Made by a program: the position numbers and the translations under genes. A stretch of DNA of 64,000 nt from an uncultured Acidimicrobiales bacterium (GTDB taxonomy: Bacteria; Actinomycetota; Acidimicrobiia; Acidimicrobiales; SZUA-35): NCBI GenBank assembly GCA_937922045.1, contig CAKZXA010000042.1, positions 1 through 64,000 of the forward strand, read 5' to 3'. Shown here piece by piece: positions 9,183 to 17,831 of the stretch. The first letter of the stretch is position 1; the number at the start of each line of letters is the position of its first letter. Below the pieces are notes generated by a model, which was not told the DNA's origin, searched no databases, and was given only the letters and a program-made list of their open reading frames with translations.

Positions 9183-9749
9183 CTACTTTCCGGTCAAACC
9201 ACCGATGATGTCGTCGATGATCGAGCCATCGCCGTCACCATCGAGGATGGCGGCGAGGCCTCCGAGACCAGGCTGTCGTTGTTCGACCTGCTGACGTTCG
9301 GCCTTCAATACACCACCCAGACCGCTGGAGTCGAGGCTTTGAGAAGCCTTCTGCTTCGACAGGTAGCCCATCACGAGCGGGGCGAGGATCGGCAGCAACT
9401 TCATGATTGTGTCGATGGGCAAGCCCGACTGCTGTGAGAGATTCTGCTCGACCTGTGGTCGACTGTTTCCGAGCACGTGGCCGAGAATCTTGGCTCCGTC
9501 GCCACCTCCGGCGCTGATCAAGGGCCCTAGCTGATCGAAGATCGAGGGTGAGTGATCGTTCAGTGCGTTCGAAAGCGATTCAGCGCCCTGAGGGTTCGAC
9601 GCATTCTTGGCCAAACCAGCGATGATGGCAGGCAAGGCTGCTGACACAGCTGAAGTGACAAGACTTTCGTCCGCCCCAAGAGAGCCTGCGATTTCGCGTG
9701 CTCCGGCTGGCCCGAGCTGGGCCAGTATTCCTTCGATAAGTCCCGACAT
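9183..9749 (-). CDS. DUF937 domain protein
   Basis: 188 residues. The N-terminal half shows the DUF937 pattern: small, alanine-rich helices with repeated LGADESLVTSAVSAALPAII-like units followed by GAESLSNALNDH. The middle contains QSGLPIDTIMKLLPILAPLVMGYL, and the C-terminus is Gly/Asp-rich (GDGDGSIIDDIIGGLTG). The family is widespread and of unknown function (E. coli YidB belongs to a related group); no enzymatic residues are evident. It is monocistronic in appearance and convergent with the coiled-coil/NYN gene. Confidence 0.8.
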   Translation of the reverse strand: MSGLIEGILAQLGPAGAREIAGSLGADESLVTSAVSAALPAIIAGLAKNASNPQGAESLSNALNDHSPSIFDQLGPLISAGGGDGAKILGHVLGNSRPQVEQNLSQQSGLPIDTIMKLLPILAPLVMGYLSKQKASQSLDSSGLGGVLKAERQQVEQRQPGLGGLAAILDGDGDGSIIDDIIGGLTGK

Positions 9750-9850
9750 GGTGGACCCCTTTCCGAAGGGTGCATATTGTGTGCGTCGCCCTTCTGGGCT
9801 TAACCATAGCGGCTCACAGCCGCTCGGTGCGGCGTCTGGTGGGCCTTGCG

Positions 9851-11014
9851 CTACCTGAGGTCGAAACAGACCTTGATCGAGCCTCGTGAGCCTGCGCTGG
9901 CGGCGTGGGCCAAGGCGTCTTCGAAGGCCTCAAGACGGTAACAGGCTGACACAAGACGATCGAGCCCAGCAGCGGCGACAAGCTCTTGGGCGAGGTCGAA
10001 GGTTCGACGGGTGCTGCCATCGGCGAGCTGTTCCGTACCGTAGGTGTAGGCCCCAACCAGCTCGGTCTCTCGATGCCAGAGAGCGGTGAGATCGATGCCT
10101 ACCTTGCCGGGCATTCCGAGCAGGACGACCCTGCCCCGAGGTCGAGTTGTGCCGATGGCGAGATCGATCGAGTCGCTGGATCCAACAGCGTCGATGACGA
10201 TGTCAGCGCCGCCCGAGAGGTCGTCGCCGATGAGGAAGCTTCCGCTGGTTCGACGCACCGCCCGTTGGAGCTCGTTCGGGGCCACAACGATGTCGGCTCC
10301 CAGCTCTGTGGCCAGGCTCCGCTGCTCCGGGTACTTGGCGCCGATGATAATGGTCTCCACATCGGTGAAGCGACGCAAGGCGGCCACGGTCGTAAGGCCC
10401 ATTGTTCCCGCGCCGATGATGGCGACCGTCGAGCCCTTAGCCGGGTTTGCTTTGAAAGCGCCGTGCACACCAACAGCGGTGGGTTCGATCATGACGGCGC
10501 CTTCGTCGCTCAACGACTCGTCGACGGCGTGGAGCTGGGACTTATGGGCGACGAAGGTCGATGACCAGCCGCCTCCCGTCGAGGCGCAGTAGCCGGTTTG
10601 GATGCCGGCTTCAAGTGATCCAGAGACGAGATGGCGATAGTCGTCGCCGTCTCCAGGTGCGGCGTTGGGGTGGGGTGCGTCAAAGCCTCGCGCCTCGTGT
10701 CCGAGCACGGGTTCGAGGACGACACGGCGTCCGTCATCAAGGTTGCCGACGACCTCATGACCCGGGACAAAGGGAAACGAAACCCATGGCTCGAAATAAC
10801 GCGATGACTTGCCGTCGACCGTGGCTAGGTCGGAGCCGCAGATGCCGGTGAGCCGAGTGTGTACCCGATGCCATCCGTCGCCGGGAAGCTCCGGTGCGTC
10901 GATCTCCACGAACTCGAGTGGGCCAATCCCAGCGCCGCTGCCGGGTCGTAGACGCGAGCTGACGGCGGCGGCAACAAACCTCGCCTCGTTACGGCTGTAT
11001 CGAAGTGCCTTCAC
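9851..11014 (-). CDS. Zinc-type medium-chain dehydrogenase/reductase lacking structural-zinc cysteines
   Basis: 387 residues, NAD(P)-dependent alcohol/polyol dehydrogenase fold. The catalytic zinc site is visible as GICGSD near residue 58 and PGHEVVG near 83. The Rossmann motif is IIGAGTMGL near residue 200. The loop that normally holds four structural-zinc Cys (CxxCxxCxxxxxxxC) is here Cys-free, running from EPVLGHEARG through a Gly/Asp-rich stretch. Such loss is known in some MDR families, so activity is plausible, but substrate is unknown. GTG start; TACCGT about eight bases upstream suggests a leaderless transcript. Confidence 0.85.
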   Translation of the reverse strand: MKALRYSRNEARFVAAAVSSRLRPGSGAGIGPLEFVEIDAPELPGDGWHRVHTRLTGICGSDLATVDGKSSRYFEPWVSFPFVPGHEVVGNLDDGRRVVLEPVLGHEARGFDAPHPNAAPGDGDDYRHLVSGSLEAGIQTGYCASTGGGWSSTFVAHKSQLHAVDESLSDEGAVMIEPTAVGVHGAFKANPAKGSTVAIIGAGTMGLTTVAALRRFTDVETIIIGAKYPEQRSLATELGADIVVAPNELQRAVRRTSGSFLIGDDLSGGADIVIDAVGSSDSIDLAIGTTRPRGRVVLLGMPGKVGIDLTALWHRETELVGAYTYGTEQLADGSTRRTFDLAQELVAAAGLDRLVSACYRLEAFEDALAHAASAGSRGSIKVCFDLR

Positions 11015-11126
11015 GTCGGCCTACGGTACCAGCTCGGCCACCCACCATGCCCTGTCGTAAACGCTGTTCACCGTCACACCACTCCCTGTGGCACTGCTCG
11101 CTGAGTTCCTAACTGGAGTCAAGGGT

Positions 11127-12518
11127 TCAGGCGGCTTTTGTAGGCTGGGGTTGGGGTGGGCTGGTGACCGGAGCGCTTTGCGACTTCTTTTTGTCCCGGC
11201 CCGCCCTTTTCAGTCTGGTCGCTGTGGTCGGGTTGCGGCGGGCGGCTCGGGTAGCGGGATCGATCCGGTAGCGTTCAGCACAGATTTGGCGTCCTTCCTC
11301 GACGGTGATGAGTCGACCGTCGATATCACGTAGTTCGTAGTGTTGCCCGTTGCGCCAGCACGCCGCGATCCGGGTGATTAATACCGCGGCGAGGGTGCAG
11401 ATCGCTGAGTTGTGGTGTTTGCCTTGGTCGAGGTAGAGCCGGTGATAGCGGGCAGCGAGGGTTGGGTCGACCTTGCGGGCTAGCTCAGCGGCGAGGAACA
11501 GGGTTTGGCGCAGGCCGGGGTCGCCGTGTTTGGTTGGTCCTTTGTTGTGGTCCTCGATGCCGGATTGATCGATCTTGGGGACCAGCCCGGTGAAGGCTCG
11601 GACACCGGCGAGACTTGCGAACCTGTTCAGGTCCCCGGTGCGTCCCAAGATCCCGGCGGCTGAGGTGACCGCGATGCCTGGCGCTGAAGCGATGATCCCA
11701 GCGGGATCGGCTTGTTCGTAGAGTGCTTCGATACGGTCATCTAGCGCTGCGATCTCAGCGTCGAGGAGCTTGATGAGGCGGATCTCGACGGCGATGTCGT
11801 CGGCCAGTTCGTCAAAATCGAGGCCACCGGCTGCCCATAATTCAAGGGTCTCGTCTGCGGCGGCGAGGATCTCGTCGGCTTTGTCTTCCCGGAAACTCCC
11901 ACGGCTGGAACGGATCAACAGTTTGGTCAGCCGGCTTCGCCCGAGTTTCCGCAGAGCGTGCGGGTTGGCGTATCGTTCCAGCACGGCCACGGCGGCCTTG
12001 CCGTAGGAGATGGTGCCGAACAGATCAAGCCAACCAGGCCCGAGAAGCTCCAGCAGAGCATCACAACGCATCGCGCATGCGGTCCGTCGTTTTTGGATAC
12101 TGCTGCGATGCCGGACCGCACGCTTCAAGGGTTCGGCCGGGCCGAGATGATCAACCGTGCGCAGCCCTTCAGGATGCAGCATTGGCATACGAGCCAACAT
12201 CTTCGAATCCAGCCGGTCGGTCTTGGTGTGCTTGTTGTAGTAGTCCCGCAGATCAGCCGACTGCTCCGGTGGTACCACCGACACGACAGCTCCTTTCGCT
12301 TGAAGCCACGCGGCGAGAGGAACCCAGGCGTTGCGGGTTGGTTCCATCACCACCACAACCCGAACATCGTCAGGGATCTTGGCCCACAACGTTTCCAGGT
12401 CAGTGGTGGTGGTCCGGAACTTCCAGCCCTGCCACAAGAACCGGCCAGTCTCATCAGCCAATGACGCCTGATGAGCAGCCCGGCAGGCCACATCGATTCC
12501 AACGCGGACCTCGTTCAT
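11127..12518 (-). CDS. IS110-family DEDD transposase
   Basis: 463 residues, apparently complete. The N-terminal RuvC-like DEDD domain shows VGIDVACRAA (Asp), VVMEPTRNAW (Glu) and TKTDRLDSKMLA (Asp pair). The C-terminal transposase_20 domain shows SAPGIAVTSAAGILG and FASLAGVRAFTGLVPKI, with the Ser region thought to act as nucleophile in this family, and a basic C-terminus. No stop codon or frameshift interrupts it, so the element may be active. ATG 12518 follows GAGAGGAG; the adjacent GTG at 12521 is an alternative. Confidence 0.95.
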   Translation of the reverse strand: MNEVRVGIDVACRAAHQASLADETGRFLWQGWKFRTTTTDLETLWAKIPDDVRVVVVMEPTRNAWVPLAAWLQAKGAVVSVVPPEQSADLRDYYNKHTKTDRLDSKMLARMPMLHPEGLRTVDHLGPAEPLKRAVRHRSSIQKRRTACAMRCDALLELLGPGWLDLFGTISYGKAAVAVLERYANPHALRKLGRSRLTKLLIRSSRGSFREDKADEILAAADETLELWAAGGLDFDELADDIAVEIRLIKLLDAEIAALDDRIEALYEQADPAGIIASAPGIAVTSAAGILGRTGDLNRFASLAGVRAFTGLVPKIDQSGIEDHNKGPTKHGDPGLRQTLFLAAELARKVDPTLAARYHRLYLDQGKHHNSAICTLAAVLITRIAACWRNGQHYELRDIDGRLITVEEGRQICAERYRIDPATRAARRNPTTATRLKRAGRDKKKSQSAPVTSPPQPQPTKAA

Positions 12519-12815
12519 CACATTCTCCTCTCAGTCATCATCTACTGGGCCCGGTCGCTTGTTGCCGGCACGGGGTAGCTCGTTCCGAAAAGGGGTGTGA
12601 AGAATCGGACATCACGAAACAGAGGTCCAACACAAACGGTTGGCCGTCGAGTTCCCAACAGGTGTTCACGAGCGTTGTGGTGTTCGCCTGGACGACGATC
12701 AGCGGTCAGGAGTCGGACAAATCCGCTCCGGTCACAGTTCCGAGTCGAACCAAACAAACCGGGCACAACGCACCCTATAAACGAACCCACCAACCAGTGG
12801 TGGACCCTAAAGCCG
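12519..12815 (-). ncRNA. Candidate IS110 bridge-RNA region (5' non-coding end of the element)
   Basis: Members of the IS110 group encode a structured bridge RNA upstream of the transposase that specifies target and donor DNA. This 300-base stretch has no credible gene and contains strong hairpins: CCACCA/TGGTGG with a 5-base loop (12787-12803), and GGAG-CGGA/TCCG-CTCC with one bulge (12709-12729). GGTGTTC occurs twice, 18 bases apart (12661 and 12679). Location and structure fit; exact RNA ends and guide loops are not determined. Confidence 0.45.
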
Positions 12816-12851
12816 ACCTTAGATGTCACAGGGCATACCTACGATGCGGTC

Positions 12852-13079
12852 ATGTCACTAACGATTGATTGTGGGACGTGCTCCCTGCAGGACACCCCTG
12901 CCTGTGGAGACTGCGTTGTCAACTTCATCCTGTCGCGGCCTGACGAATCAGAGCAGACAGCGTCGAAAGATGATGCTGTCGTCGTCGAGGCTGCGGAATA
13001 TTTCGCCTTGCGGCGTCTACAGAACGCTGGCCTCGTGCCGGAGCTTCGCTATGAAGAAGAGGCTGCCGAAACAGCTTGA
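12852..13079 (+). CDS. Small Cys-containing protein of unknown function, upstream of queG
   Basis: 75 residues beginning MSLTIDCGTCSLQ. Four Cys in the first 25 residues (pattern C-x2-C-x7-C-x2-C) suggest a small metal or Fe-S site. The rest is acidic and helical (VEAAEYFALRRLQNAGLVPEL). TACGAT six bases before the ATG suggests leaderless transcription. It lies 42 bases before queG on the same strand, so co-expression is likely. I do not recognise the family. The in-frame extension further upstream runs into the IS element and is not part of the gene. Confidence 0.6.
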   Translation: MSLTIDCGTCSLQDTPACGDCVVNFILSRPDESEQTASKDDAVVVEAAEYFALRRLQNAGLVPELRYEEEAAETA

Positions 13080-13121
13080 TGCCGGCGAGTCTGAGCCTGT
13101 CGCCCGCACCATACTGGGGGA

Positions 13122-14288
13122 GTGCAAGAACCGTCCGTTCCGACAAGCTCAGTCCTGGTTGGCCTTGGCTACCGTCACGGGTTGAGCGCGGTTGGCGTCT
13201 GCGACGCTGAGATATTGGAGCCAGCGCGGTCGGTGCTTCATCTGCGAAAGTCCAAGGGCCTGGCAGGCTCAATGCAGTTCACCTACCGAAACCCTGACCG
13301 CTCAACCGACCCCAACACAGCGCTCGATGGCGCCAGATCATGGGTTGTGGCCGCATTGGGCTATCCGGGTGCCGAGGTCCAAGACACACCGGATGCGGGT
13401 GGGCGACCTTCGGGGGAGATCGCTCGCTACGCACGACGGGACTACTACTCGGTGCTGAAGGAGAAACTCACGCCGATCGCTGAGAGCCTGCGGGCGGCCG
13501 GTTACCGAGCCGAGATCGTGGCTGACACCAACAAGCTGGTCGACCGCAATGTTGCTTGGCGGGCCGGCATCGGTTGGTACGGGAAAAACTCAAATCTGCT
13601 CCTTCCCGATGCAGGGAGCTGGTTTGTTCTCGGCATCATTGCGACCGACGCTCCGCTCGAATCGACGGGAAGGCCACTAGCCGATGGTTGTGGCCGATGC
13701 ACCCGATGCATCGAAGGATGTCCAACCGATGCCATCATCGCTCCTGGCATCGTGGATGCCACCGCGTGTATCGCTTGGCTGGTCCAAGGTCCTGGCGAGA
13801 TTCCCGTCCAGTACCGGGAGGCAGTAGGCAATCGAATCTATGGGTGCGATGAGTGCCAAATCGTTTGCCCTCCGAATCGTACCGAAGCGACGGCAGGTGG
13901 GGTCGATGCAAGCGATGTTGATCGTGGCGAGGTCGACATCCTGGCGCTGCTCTCCCTGAGCGACGAGGAGATTGAGGCTGACTACGGCCGTTGGTACATA
14001 GCTGGTCGTGACATGAACGTCATCCGTCGCACCGCCCTCGTCGTACTCGGTAACACGGCAACGCCGGCTAGCTACGGAGCCGAGACGCTGATGACTTTGC
14101 GCCGCTACCTGGCGCTCGACCGGCCGCTCTTGCGAGCTCACGCGGTTTGGGCCTGCCGCCGCCTGGGCCTTGCCTCCGTGGCGACAATGAGCCGCACCGA
14201 CACCGACGACGCTGTTCGCAGGGAATGGGAGGGCGAGATCGAGGCTCGCTTCGAACCTTCAGATTGGGAAGGTCTTATCGATGGCTAG
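13122..14288 (+). CDS. queG: Epoxyqueuosine reductase (QueG family)
   Basis: Cobalamin-dependent iron-sulfur enzyme that reduces epoxyqueuosine to queuosine in tRNA anticodon position 34. 388 residues. Typical blocks are seen: YARRDYYSVLKEKL, DTNKLVDRNVAWRAGIGWYGKNSNLL, and two 4Fe-4S sets, CGRCTRCIEGCP near residue 188 and CDECQIVCP near 244. The C-terminal part resembles the HEAT-like repeats of longer QueG proteins. GTG start. No other queuosine genes are in the window, so either the pathway is encoded elsewhere or precursor is salvaged. Its last bases overlap the next gene. Confidence 0.9.
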   Translation: MQEPSVPTSSVLVGLGYRHGLSAVGVCDAEILEPARSVLHLRKSKGLAGSMQFTYRNPDRSTDPNTALDGARSWVVAALGYPGAEVQDTPDAGGRPSGEIARYARRDYYSVLKEKLTPIAESLRAAGYRAEIVADTNKLVDRNVAWRAGIGWYGKNSNLLLPDAGSWFVLGIIATDAPLESTGRPLADGCGRCTRCIEGCPTDAIIAPGIVDATACIAWLVQGPGEIPVQYREAVGNRIYGCDECQIVCPPNRTEATAGGVDASDVDRGEVDILALLSLSDEEIEADYGRWYIAGRDMNVIRRTALVVLGNTATPASYGAETLMTLRRYLALDRPLLRAHAVWACRRLGLASVATMSRTDTDDAVRREWEGEIEARFEPSDWEGLIDG

Positions 14289-15468
14289 GACCGGTGACAA
14301 ATCAGAAGGTCTGCTCGACCAGCCGACGCGCCGCCACCTGCTGGTGACCAACGATTTTCCGCCGAAGATCGGCGGCATCCAGAACTACCTTTGGGAACTT
14401 TGGCGTCGACTCCCACCTGAAACCACCCATGTCTACACGACCCCCTATCCGGAGGCTGCTCGCTTCGACGCCGAGCAACCGTTTGGTGTCACCCGGTCGC
14501 CCGAGCCCGTATTGCTGCCCTACCCGTGGCTGCCGAACCGGATTCGCAGCCTCGCTCGCCGCACCGAGACCGACCTAGTCGTCATCGATCCGGCCCTGCC
14601 CCTCGGTGCGTTCGCACCCATGCTGGGTGTGCCATATGCGGTCGTTCTTCATGGAGCCGAGATGACGATCCCCGGCCGGGTCCCAGCTCTCTCACAACTG
14701 ATGGCGAAGGTCCTCAAGGACGCTTCGTTGGTGGTTGCCGCCGGGCAGTACCCGTTGACCGAGGCCAACCGATGCGCAGGTCGCGAGTTGCCGTCGGTGG
14801 TCGTTCCGCCCGGTGTCGATACCACTCGCTTCGTGCCGCCGAGTCGGCAACACAAGGCACGTCTGCGAGCTGATCTTGGCCTTGGCCACGACGATGTCTT
14901 GCTGGCGACGGTTAGTCGGCTCGTACCCCGCAAAGGCATGGAAACACTGATCGAGGCCGCCGCAGAAGTCCAGCGACGGCGGGCTGGGCGAGGTCCTCGG
15001 CTCGATGTTCGCATCGGGGGGACTGGGCGTCAAGAACCGCAGCTGCGGCGCCTAATCGAGCGCAGTGGAGCGCCGGTCCGGCTGCTCGGTCGCCTCGCCG
15101 ACGACGAGGTTGTCGATCTCTATGGGGCCGCTGACCTGATGGCGATGCTTTGCAACGAGCGCTGGTTCGGACTTGAACAGGAAGGTTTCGGGATTGTGTT
15201 TCTCGAAGCCGCAGCGTGCGGGGTTCCCCAAATCGGTGGACGCTCCGGGGGCGCCCACGAGGCGGTCGAGGACGGTGTATCCGGCCTTGTCATCGATGAG
15301 CCACGCAACGTGGCTCTGGTGGCCGATGCGATCGAGAAGATGCTCGATGAGCCCGAGTTGCGCGTCAAGATGGGAGCTGCTGGGCGTCAACGGGTCATGG
15401 CGGAGTTCAGCTATGACCATCTCGCTCAACGGCTTCACCGCTCGCTACAAGATGTCGTGCTGACGTAA
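14281..15468 (+). CDS. GT4 glycosyltransferase, PimB-like phosphatidylinositol mannoside mannosyltransferase
   Basis: 395 residues, GT-B fold. N-terminal VTNDFPPKIGGIQNYLWEL matches the characteristic start of PimB-type mannosyltransferases. The C-terminal half has VSRLVPRKGMETLIEA and the EGFGIVFLEAAACGVPQIGG motif with the E-x7-E pair that binds the GDP-sugar. PimB adds the second mannose to PIM1 on the cytoplasmic membrane face. Overlaps queG by 8 bases. The following SRPBCC and ROK glucokinase genes recur near pimB-like genes in other actinobacteria, supporting the call; donor and acceptor are still inference. Confidence 0.75.
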   Translation: MARTGDKSEGLLDQPTRRHLLVTNDFPPKIGGIQNYLWELWRRLPPETTHVYTTPYPEAARFDAEQPFGVTRSPEPVLLPYPWLPNRIRSLARRTETDLVVIDPALPLGAFAPMLGVPYAVVLHGAEMTIPGRVPALSQLMAKVLKDASLVVAAGQYPLTEANRCAGRELPSVVVPPGVDTTRFVPPSRQHKARLRADLGLGHDDVLLATVSRLVPRKGMETLIEAAAEVQRRRAGRGPRLDVRIGGTGRQEPQLRRLIERSGAPVRLLGRLADDEVVDLYGAADLMAMLCNERWFGLEQEGFGIVFLEAAACGVPQIGGRSGGAHEAVEDGVSGLVIDEPRNVALVADAIEKMLDEPELRVKMGAAGRQRVMAEFSYDHLAQRLHRSLQDVVLT

Positions 15469-15531
15469 CTTTGTTGCTGATTGATGGCCAGGCTCGTCAA
15501 GGTGGCGTTGGGCGCCTACTATCACCTGTCA

Positions 15532-16023
15532 ATGAGCGCACCAGATGCTAACTCGATCCAACGGGCCACTGCGACGACATCGGTGCAGGCCACCGTCGAC
15601 CAGTGCTATGCCGTTGTCATCGACCTCGAAAACTACCCTGCGTGGGTCGAAGGTATCGCCTCTGTGGTGGTCGAGTCTCGGGATGACCAAGATCGACCGT
15701 TGAACGTGCGGTTCGAGGCGGAAGGTCTAGGCCGAAAGGCCAGCTATACCCTGCGCTATGACCTATCCGAAGCGCCTCACATCGTGGCCTGGTCGCTCGT
15801 GGCCGGTGATCTGGCCCGGGTGATCGAAGGTCGCTATGTCCTAGCAGATGATATCGACACCAATGATGTCGATACCCCGGCAACCGCGGTTGACTACGAA
15901 CTGACAATCGATTTGGCCGTGCCTTTGCCTGGCTTTGTCAAGCGCCGAGCCGAAGACAAGATCGTCGATGCGGCTCTTCGGCGATTCAAGAATCGGGTTG
16001 AGGAGATCTCTTCCTTGAGTTGA
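15532..16023 (+). CDS. SRPBCC (START-like, polyketide cyclase/dehydrase-type) protein
   Basis: 163 residues with a lipid/hydrophobic ligand-binding helix-grip fold: TTSVQATVDQCYAVVIDLENYPAWVEG is the typical first strand and helix, and the C-terminal helix is VDAALRRFKNRVEEI. Actinobacterial homologues of this type sit next to PimB-like and glucokinase genes; lipid binding or transfer is possible but unproven. The start at ATG 15532 is preferred over TTG/ATG codons near 15481, because the TACTAT at 15518-15523 would give a near-leaderless message and homologous proteins start close to this point. Confidence 0.75.
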   Translation: MSAPDANSIQRATATTSVQATVDQCYAVVIDLENYPAWVEGIASVVVESRDDQDRPLNVRFEAEGLGRKASYTLRYDLSEAPHIVAWSLVAGDLARVIEGRYVLADDIDTNDVDTPATAVDYELTIDLAVPLPGFVKRRAEDKIVDAALRRFKNRVEEISSLS

Positions 16024-16049
16024 AGACTTTTCGAGTCGATGAGGACCAC

Positions 16050-17759
16050 ATGCGGTTACTTCGACTTGACTTTGGGGACGACCTTTACAGTCTCGATCTG
16101 CACCCGTTGGTGAGCGTCGTCTCAGGACTTTCGGCGCAACACCAACTGCAGCTCTTCGAGGCTGTGCGGCGGCTGTCACAAGGCCTTACAGCGGGTGTGC
16201 GAGGCCTTATCCAACACCAGGGCCTTCTGATCGAGCTCGACGGGCAGCTGACTGACCCGCTCGATGAACTCTCGACAACCGCTGACCCGATCATCTATAT
16301 CGACGGTGGGTCTGACGCGGCCCGACTTATCGGGTTGCAGGCAGAAATCGATCAATGGGCTCGCCAAGCCGACATCGACTCGGTGGCGGTCGAAGAGATC
16401 CGGGCTGATCTGGACCCATCGATAAAGGCCAAGGTGGCCGGACTGCGGCGGATCCTCGATCCGCATGCTGGTGTGGACGGTGAGTCGAGCGGATCATCGG
16501 TTCAACGACTGCGCTACGTCTCAATTCGCAAAGCCTACGACGCGGCGAGTGGTGAGGATCGCTTCGTGGATGTCGTCGATCCTGGTGTCGCAAGCCTCCT
16601 CCAACGCTGGCATTCGTATAGCGAACTGCTGGATGAGAACACATCTCGTCTCTCGGCCTTCTCCAACGGTGTGAGCCGGGCGAGCTCGGCTGTTGAAGAA
16701 GCTGAAGAACGACTGGCAGCGGCGAAACAGGCGGCGGTCCCCGTGACCCTGTCCAGCGCTGAAGAGACCCGGCTGGAAGAACTTTCGGATGCCGAAAGCG
16801 ATTCGCGTCGCGGCCTTTTCAAGAAATCATTGTCGCCAGGTGAGGAGAGCGAGCGCCAGGAATTGCTCAACAAGGTCGGCGCCAACAGCTGGACCGAATA
16901 CTCCATGATGCGTATGTCGCCGACCGTACCTCCAGAGCGTCAGCGCGCCGTCGATGATGCCAACTCTGATCTTTCAAAAGCTCGCGAGGAGCTTGAGCGA
17001 GCGACCGAAGCCGTTGCCAGCGATCGGATTTCGGTTGAGCTCTCAAACGAGCACGAGGCGATCAAGGCCGAGGCCAGAGTCCACCTAGGGGCCTTGGTCC
17101 CGTCCGACATCGGTGAGGCTCTCACTCAACTGGTCGATCAGACCGAGAACCCCACCTGGATGTCGGCATTCAACGAGCTGCGCGATGTTCTGGCCAGCAA
17201 CGACCTCCGTCCTCCTTACGGTCATGAACCCGATGAGGTGTTGGCCTGGACGAAGGCCTGGTTGAGGGCCGAAGAAAACATTCAGGGCGCCGATGCTGAC
17301 TCTATGCGTCCCCAATCGGAAGCTGAAACCGAGAAGATCCGACACGATCTCGCCGACGCCGAACGGTACCTGATTCGCCACCGTCGAGCCCTGGCCCGAA
17401 TCGAACGAGCTGAGCTCGCAGCGGTCGCCTCTGCCGAACGTCTAGCCAGGCTCGAACAGCAGATGGAAGAACGATCATCGGCGAAATCTCCGCGATCAGC
17501 TGAGGATGTTCTGAAACAGATCCGGCCGCTCACCGATCGTGCCCACAATGAGATCGGTGGACCGATTCCGTTCGTAATCGCCGGCGAGGTGTCGGAGCTG
17601 CCCGGACCGGAAATAGAAGAGCTGATGGCTGGTCTCGAGAAGCTTTCTGACCAGGTCCAGGTAATTGTGGCGACGACGCGACCGGAGGCTTCTGGCTGGG
17701 CCAATGAGGTCGGTTTGAAGCGGGCCGGGTTGTCGGCTGGGGTCAAGGCGGCACTGTAG
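16050..17759 (+). CDS. SMC/RecN-like coiled-coil protein with degenerate ATPase motifs
   Basis: 569 residues. The N-terminus mimics an SMC head (HPLVSVVSGLSAQHQLQLFEAVRRLSQG lies where PxxxIxGxNGSGKS would be), but no Walker A Gly-Lys-Ser/Thr is present. A long coiled coil spans about residues 180-470. The C-terminus looks like a degenerate Walker B/signature lobe (PFVIAGEVSELPGPEIEELMAGLEKL, then QVIVATT), lacking the DE pair. This suggests a pseudo-ATPase or structural protein related to SMC-type heads. ATG 16050 is preferred since GAGGA precedes it; TTG 16020 overlaps the upstream gene. Conserved position next to pimB-like/SRPBCC suggests envelope or chromosome organisation; function unknown. 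Confidence 0.65.
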   Translation: MRLLRLDFGDDLYSLDLHPLVSVVSGLSAQHQLQLFEAVRRLSQGLTAGVRGLIQHQGLLIELDGQLTDPLDELSTTADPIIYIDGGSDAARLIGLQAEIDQWARQADIDSVAVEEIRADLDPSIKAKVAGLRRILDPHAGVDGESSGSSVQRLRYVSIRKAYDAASGEDRFVDVVDPGVASLLQRWHSYSELLDENTSRLSAFSNGVSRASSAVEEAEERLAAAKQAAVPVTLSSAEETRLEELSDAESDSRRGLFKKSLSPGEESERQELLNKVGANSWTEYSMMRMSPTVPPERQRAVDDANSDLSKAREELERATEAVASDRISVELSNEHEAIKAEARVHLGALVPSDIGEALTQLVDQTENPTWMSAFNELRDVLASNDLRPPYGHEPDEVLAWTKAWLRAEENIQGADADSMRPQSEAETEKIRHDLADAERYLIRHRRALARIERAELAAVASAERLARLEQQMEERSSAKSPRSAEDVLKQIRPLTDRAHNEIGGPIPFVIAGEVSELPGPEIEELMAGLEKLSDQVQVIVATTRPEASGWANEVGLKRAGLSAGVKAAL

Positions 17760-17831
17760 CCCAAGAGATCCTGGCCGCCTCCGAATCGCCAACCAGGGCG
17801 AACCGGTGGTGGGGGATATGCTTGTGTTGCT

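Larger units (their letters stand above)
11060..12815 (-). mobile_element. IS110-family insertion sequence (approximate limits)
   Basis: Contains one intact transposase gene with a short 3' flank and about 300 bases of 5' non-coding DNA. IS110 elements have no obvious terminal inverted repeats and make no long target duplications, so the ends cannot be fixed by eye. The limits given are bounded by the dehydrogenase start on one side and by the probable promoter of the small Cys gene on the other. The longer non-coding part lies upstream of the transposase, as in the IS110 rather than the IS1111 group. Confidence 0.6.

Noticed and set aside
11047-12836. 8-base inverted repeat ATGCCCTG (11047-11054) and CAGGGCAT (12829-12836) flanking the IS110 element
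   Set aside because: Chance pairing over ~100-base flanks is likely, IS110-group elements lack terminal inverted repeats, and the right copy falls in the probable promoter of the small Cys gene.
12077-12868. 263-residue plus-strand ORF across the transposase 5' end
   Set aside because: Antisense to the transposase and to the candidate bridge-RNA region; no supporting start signal or recognisable domain.
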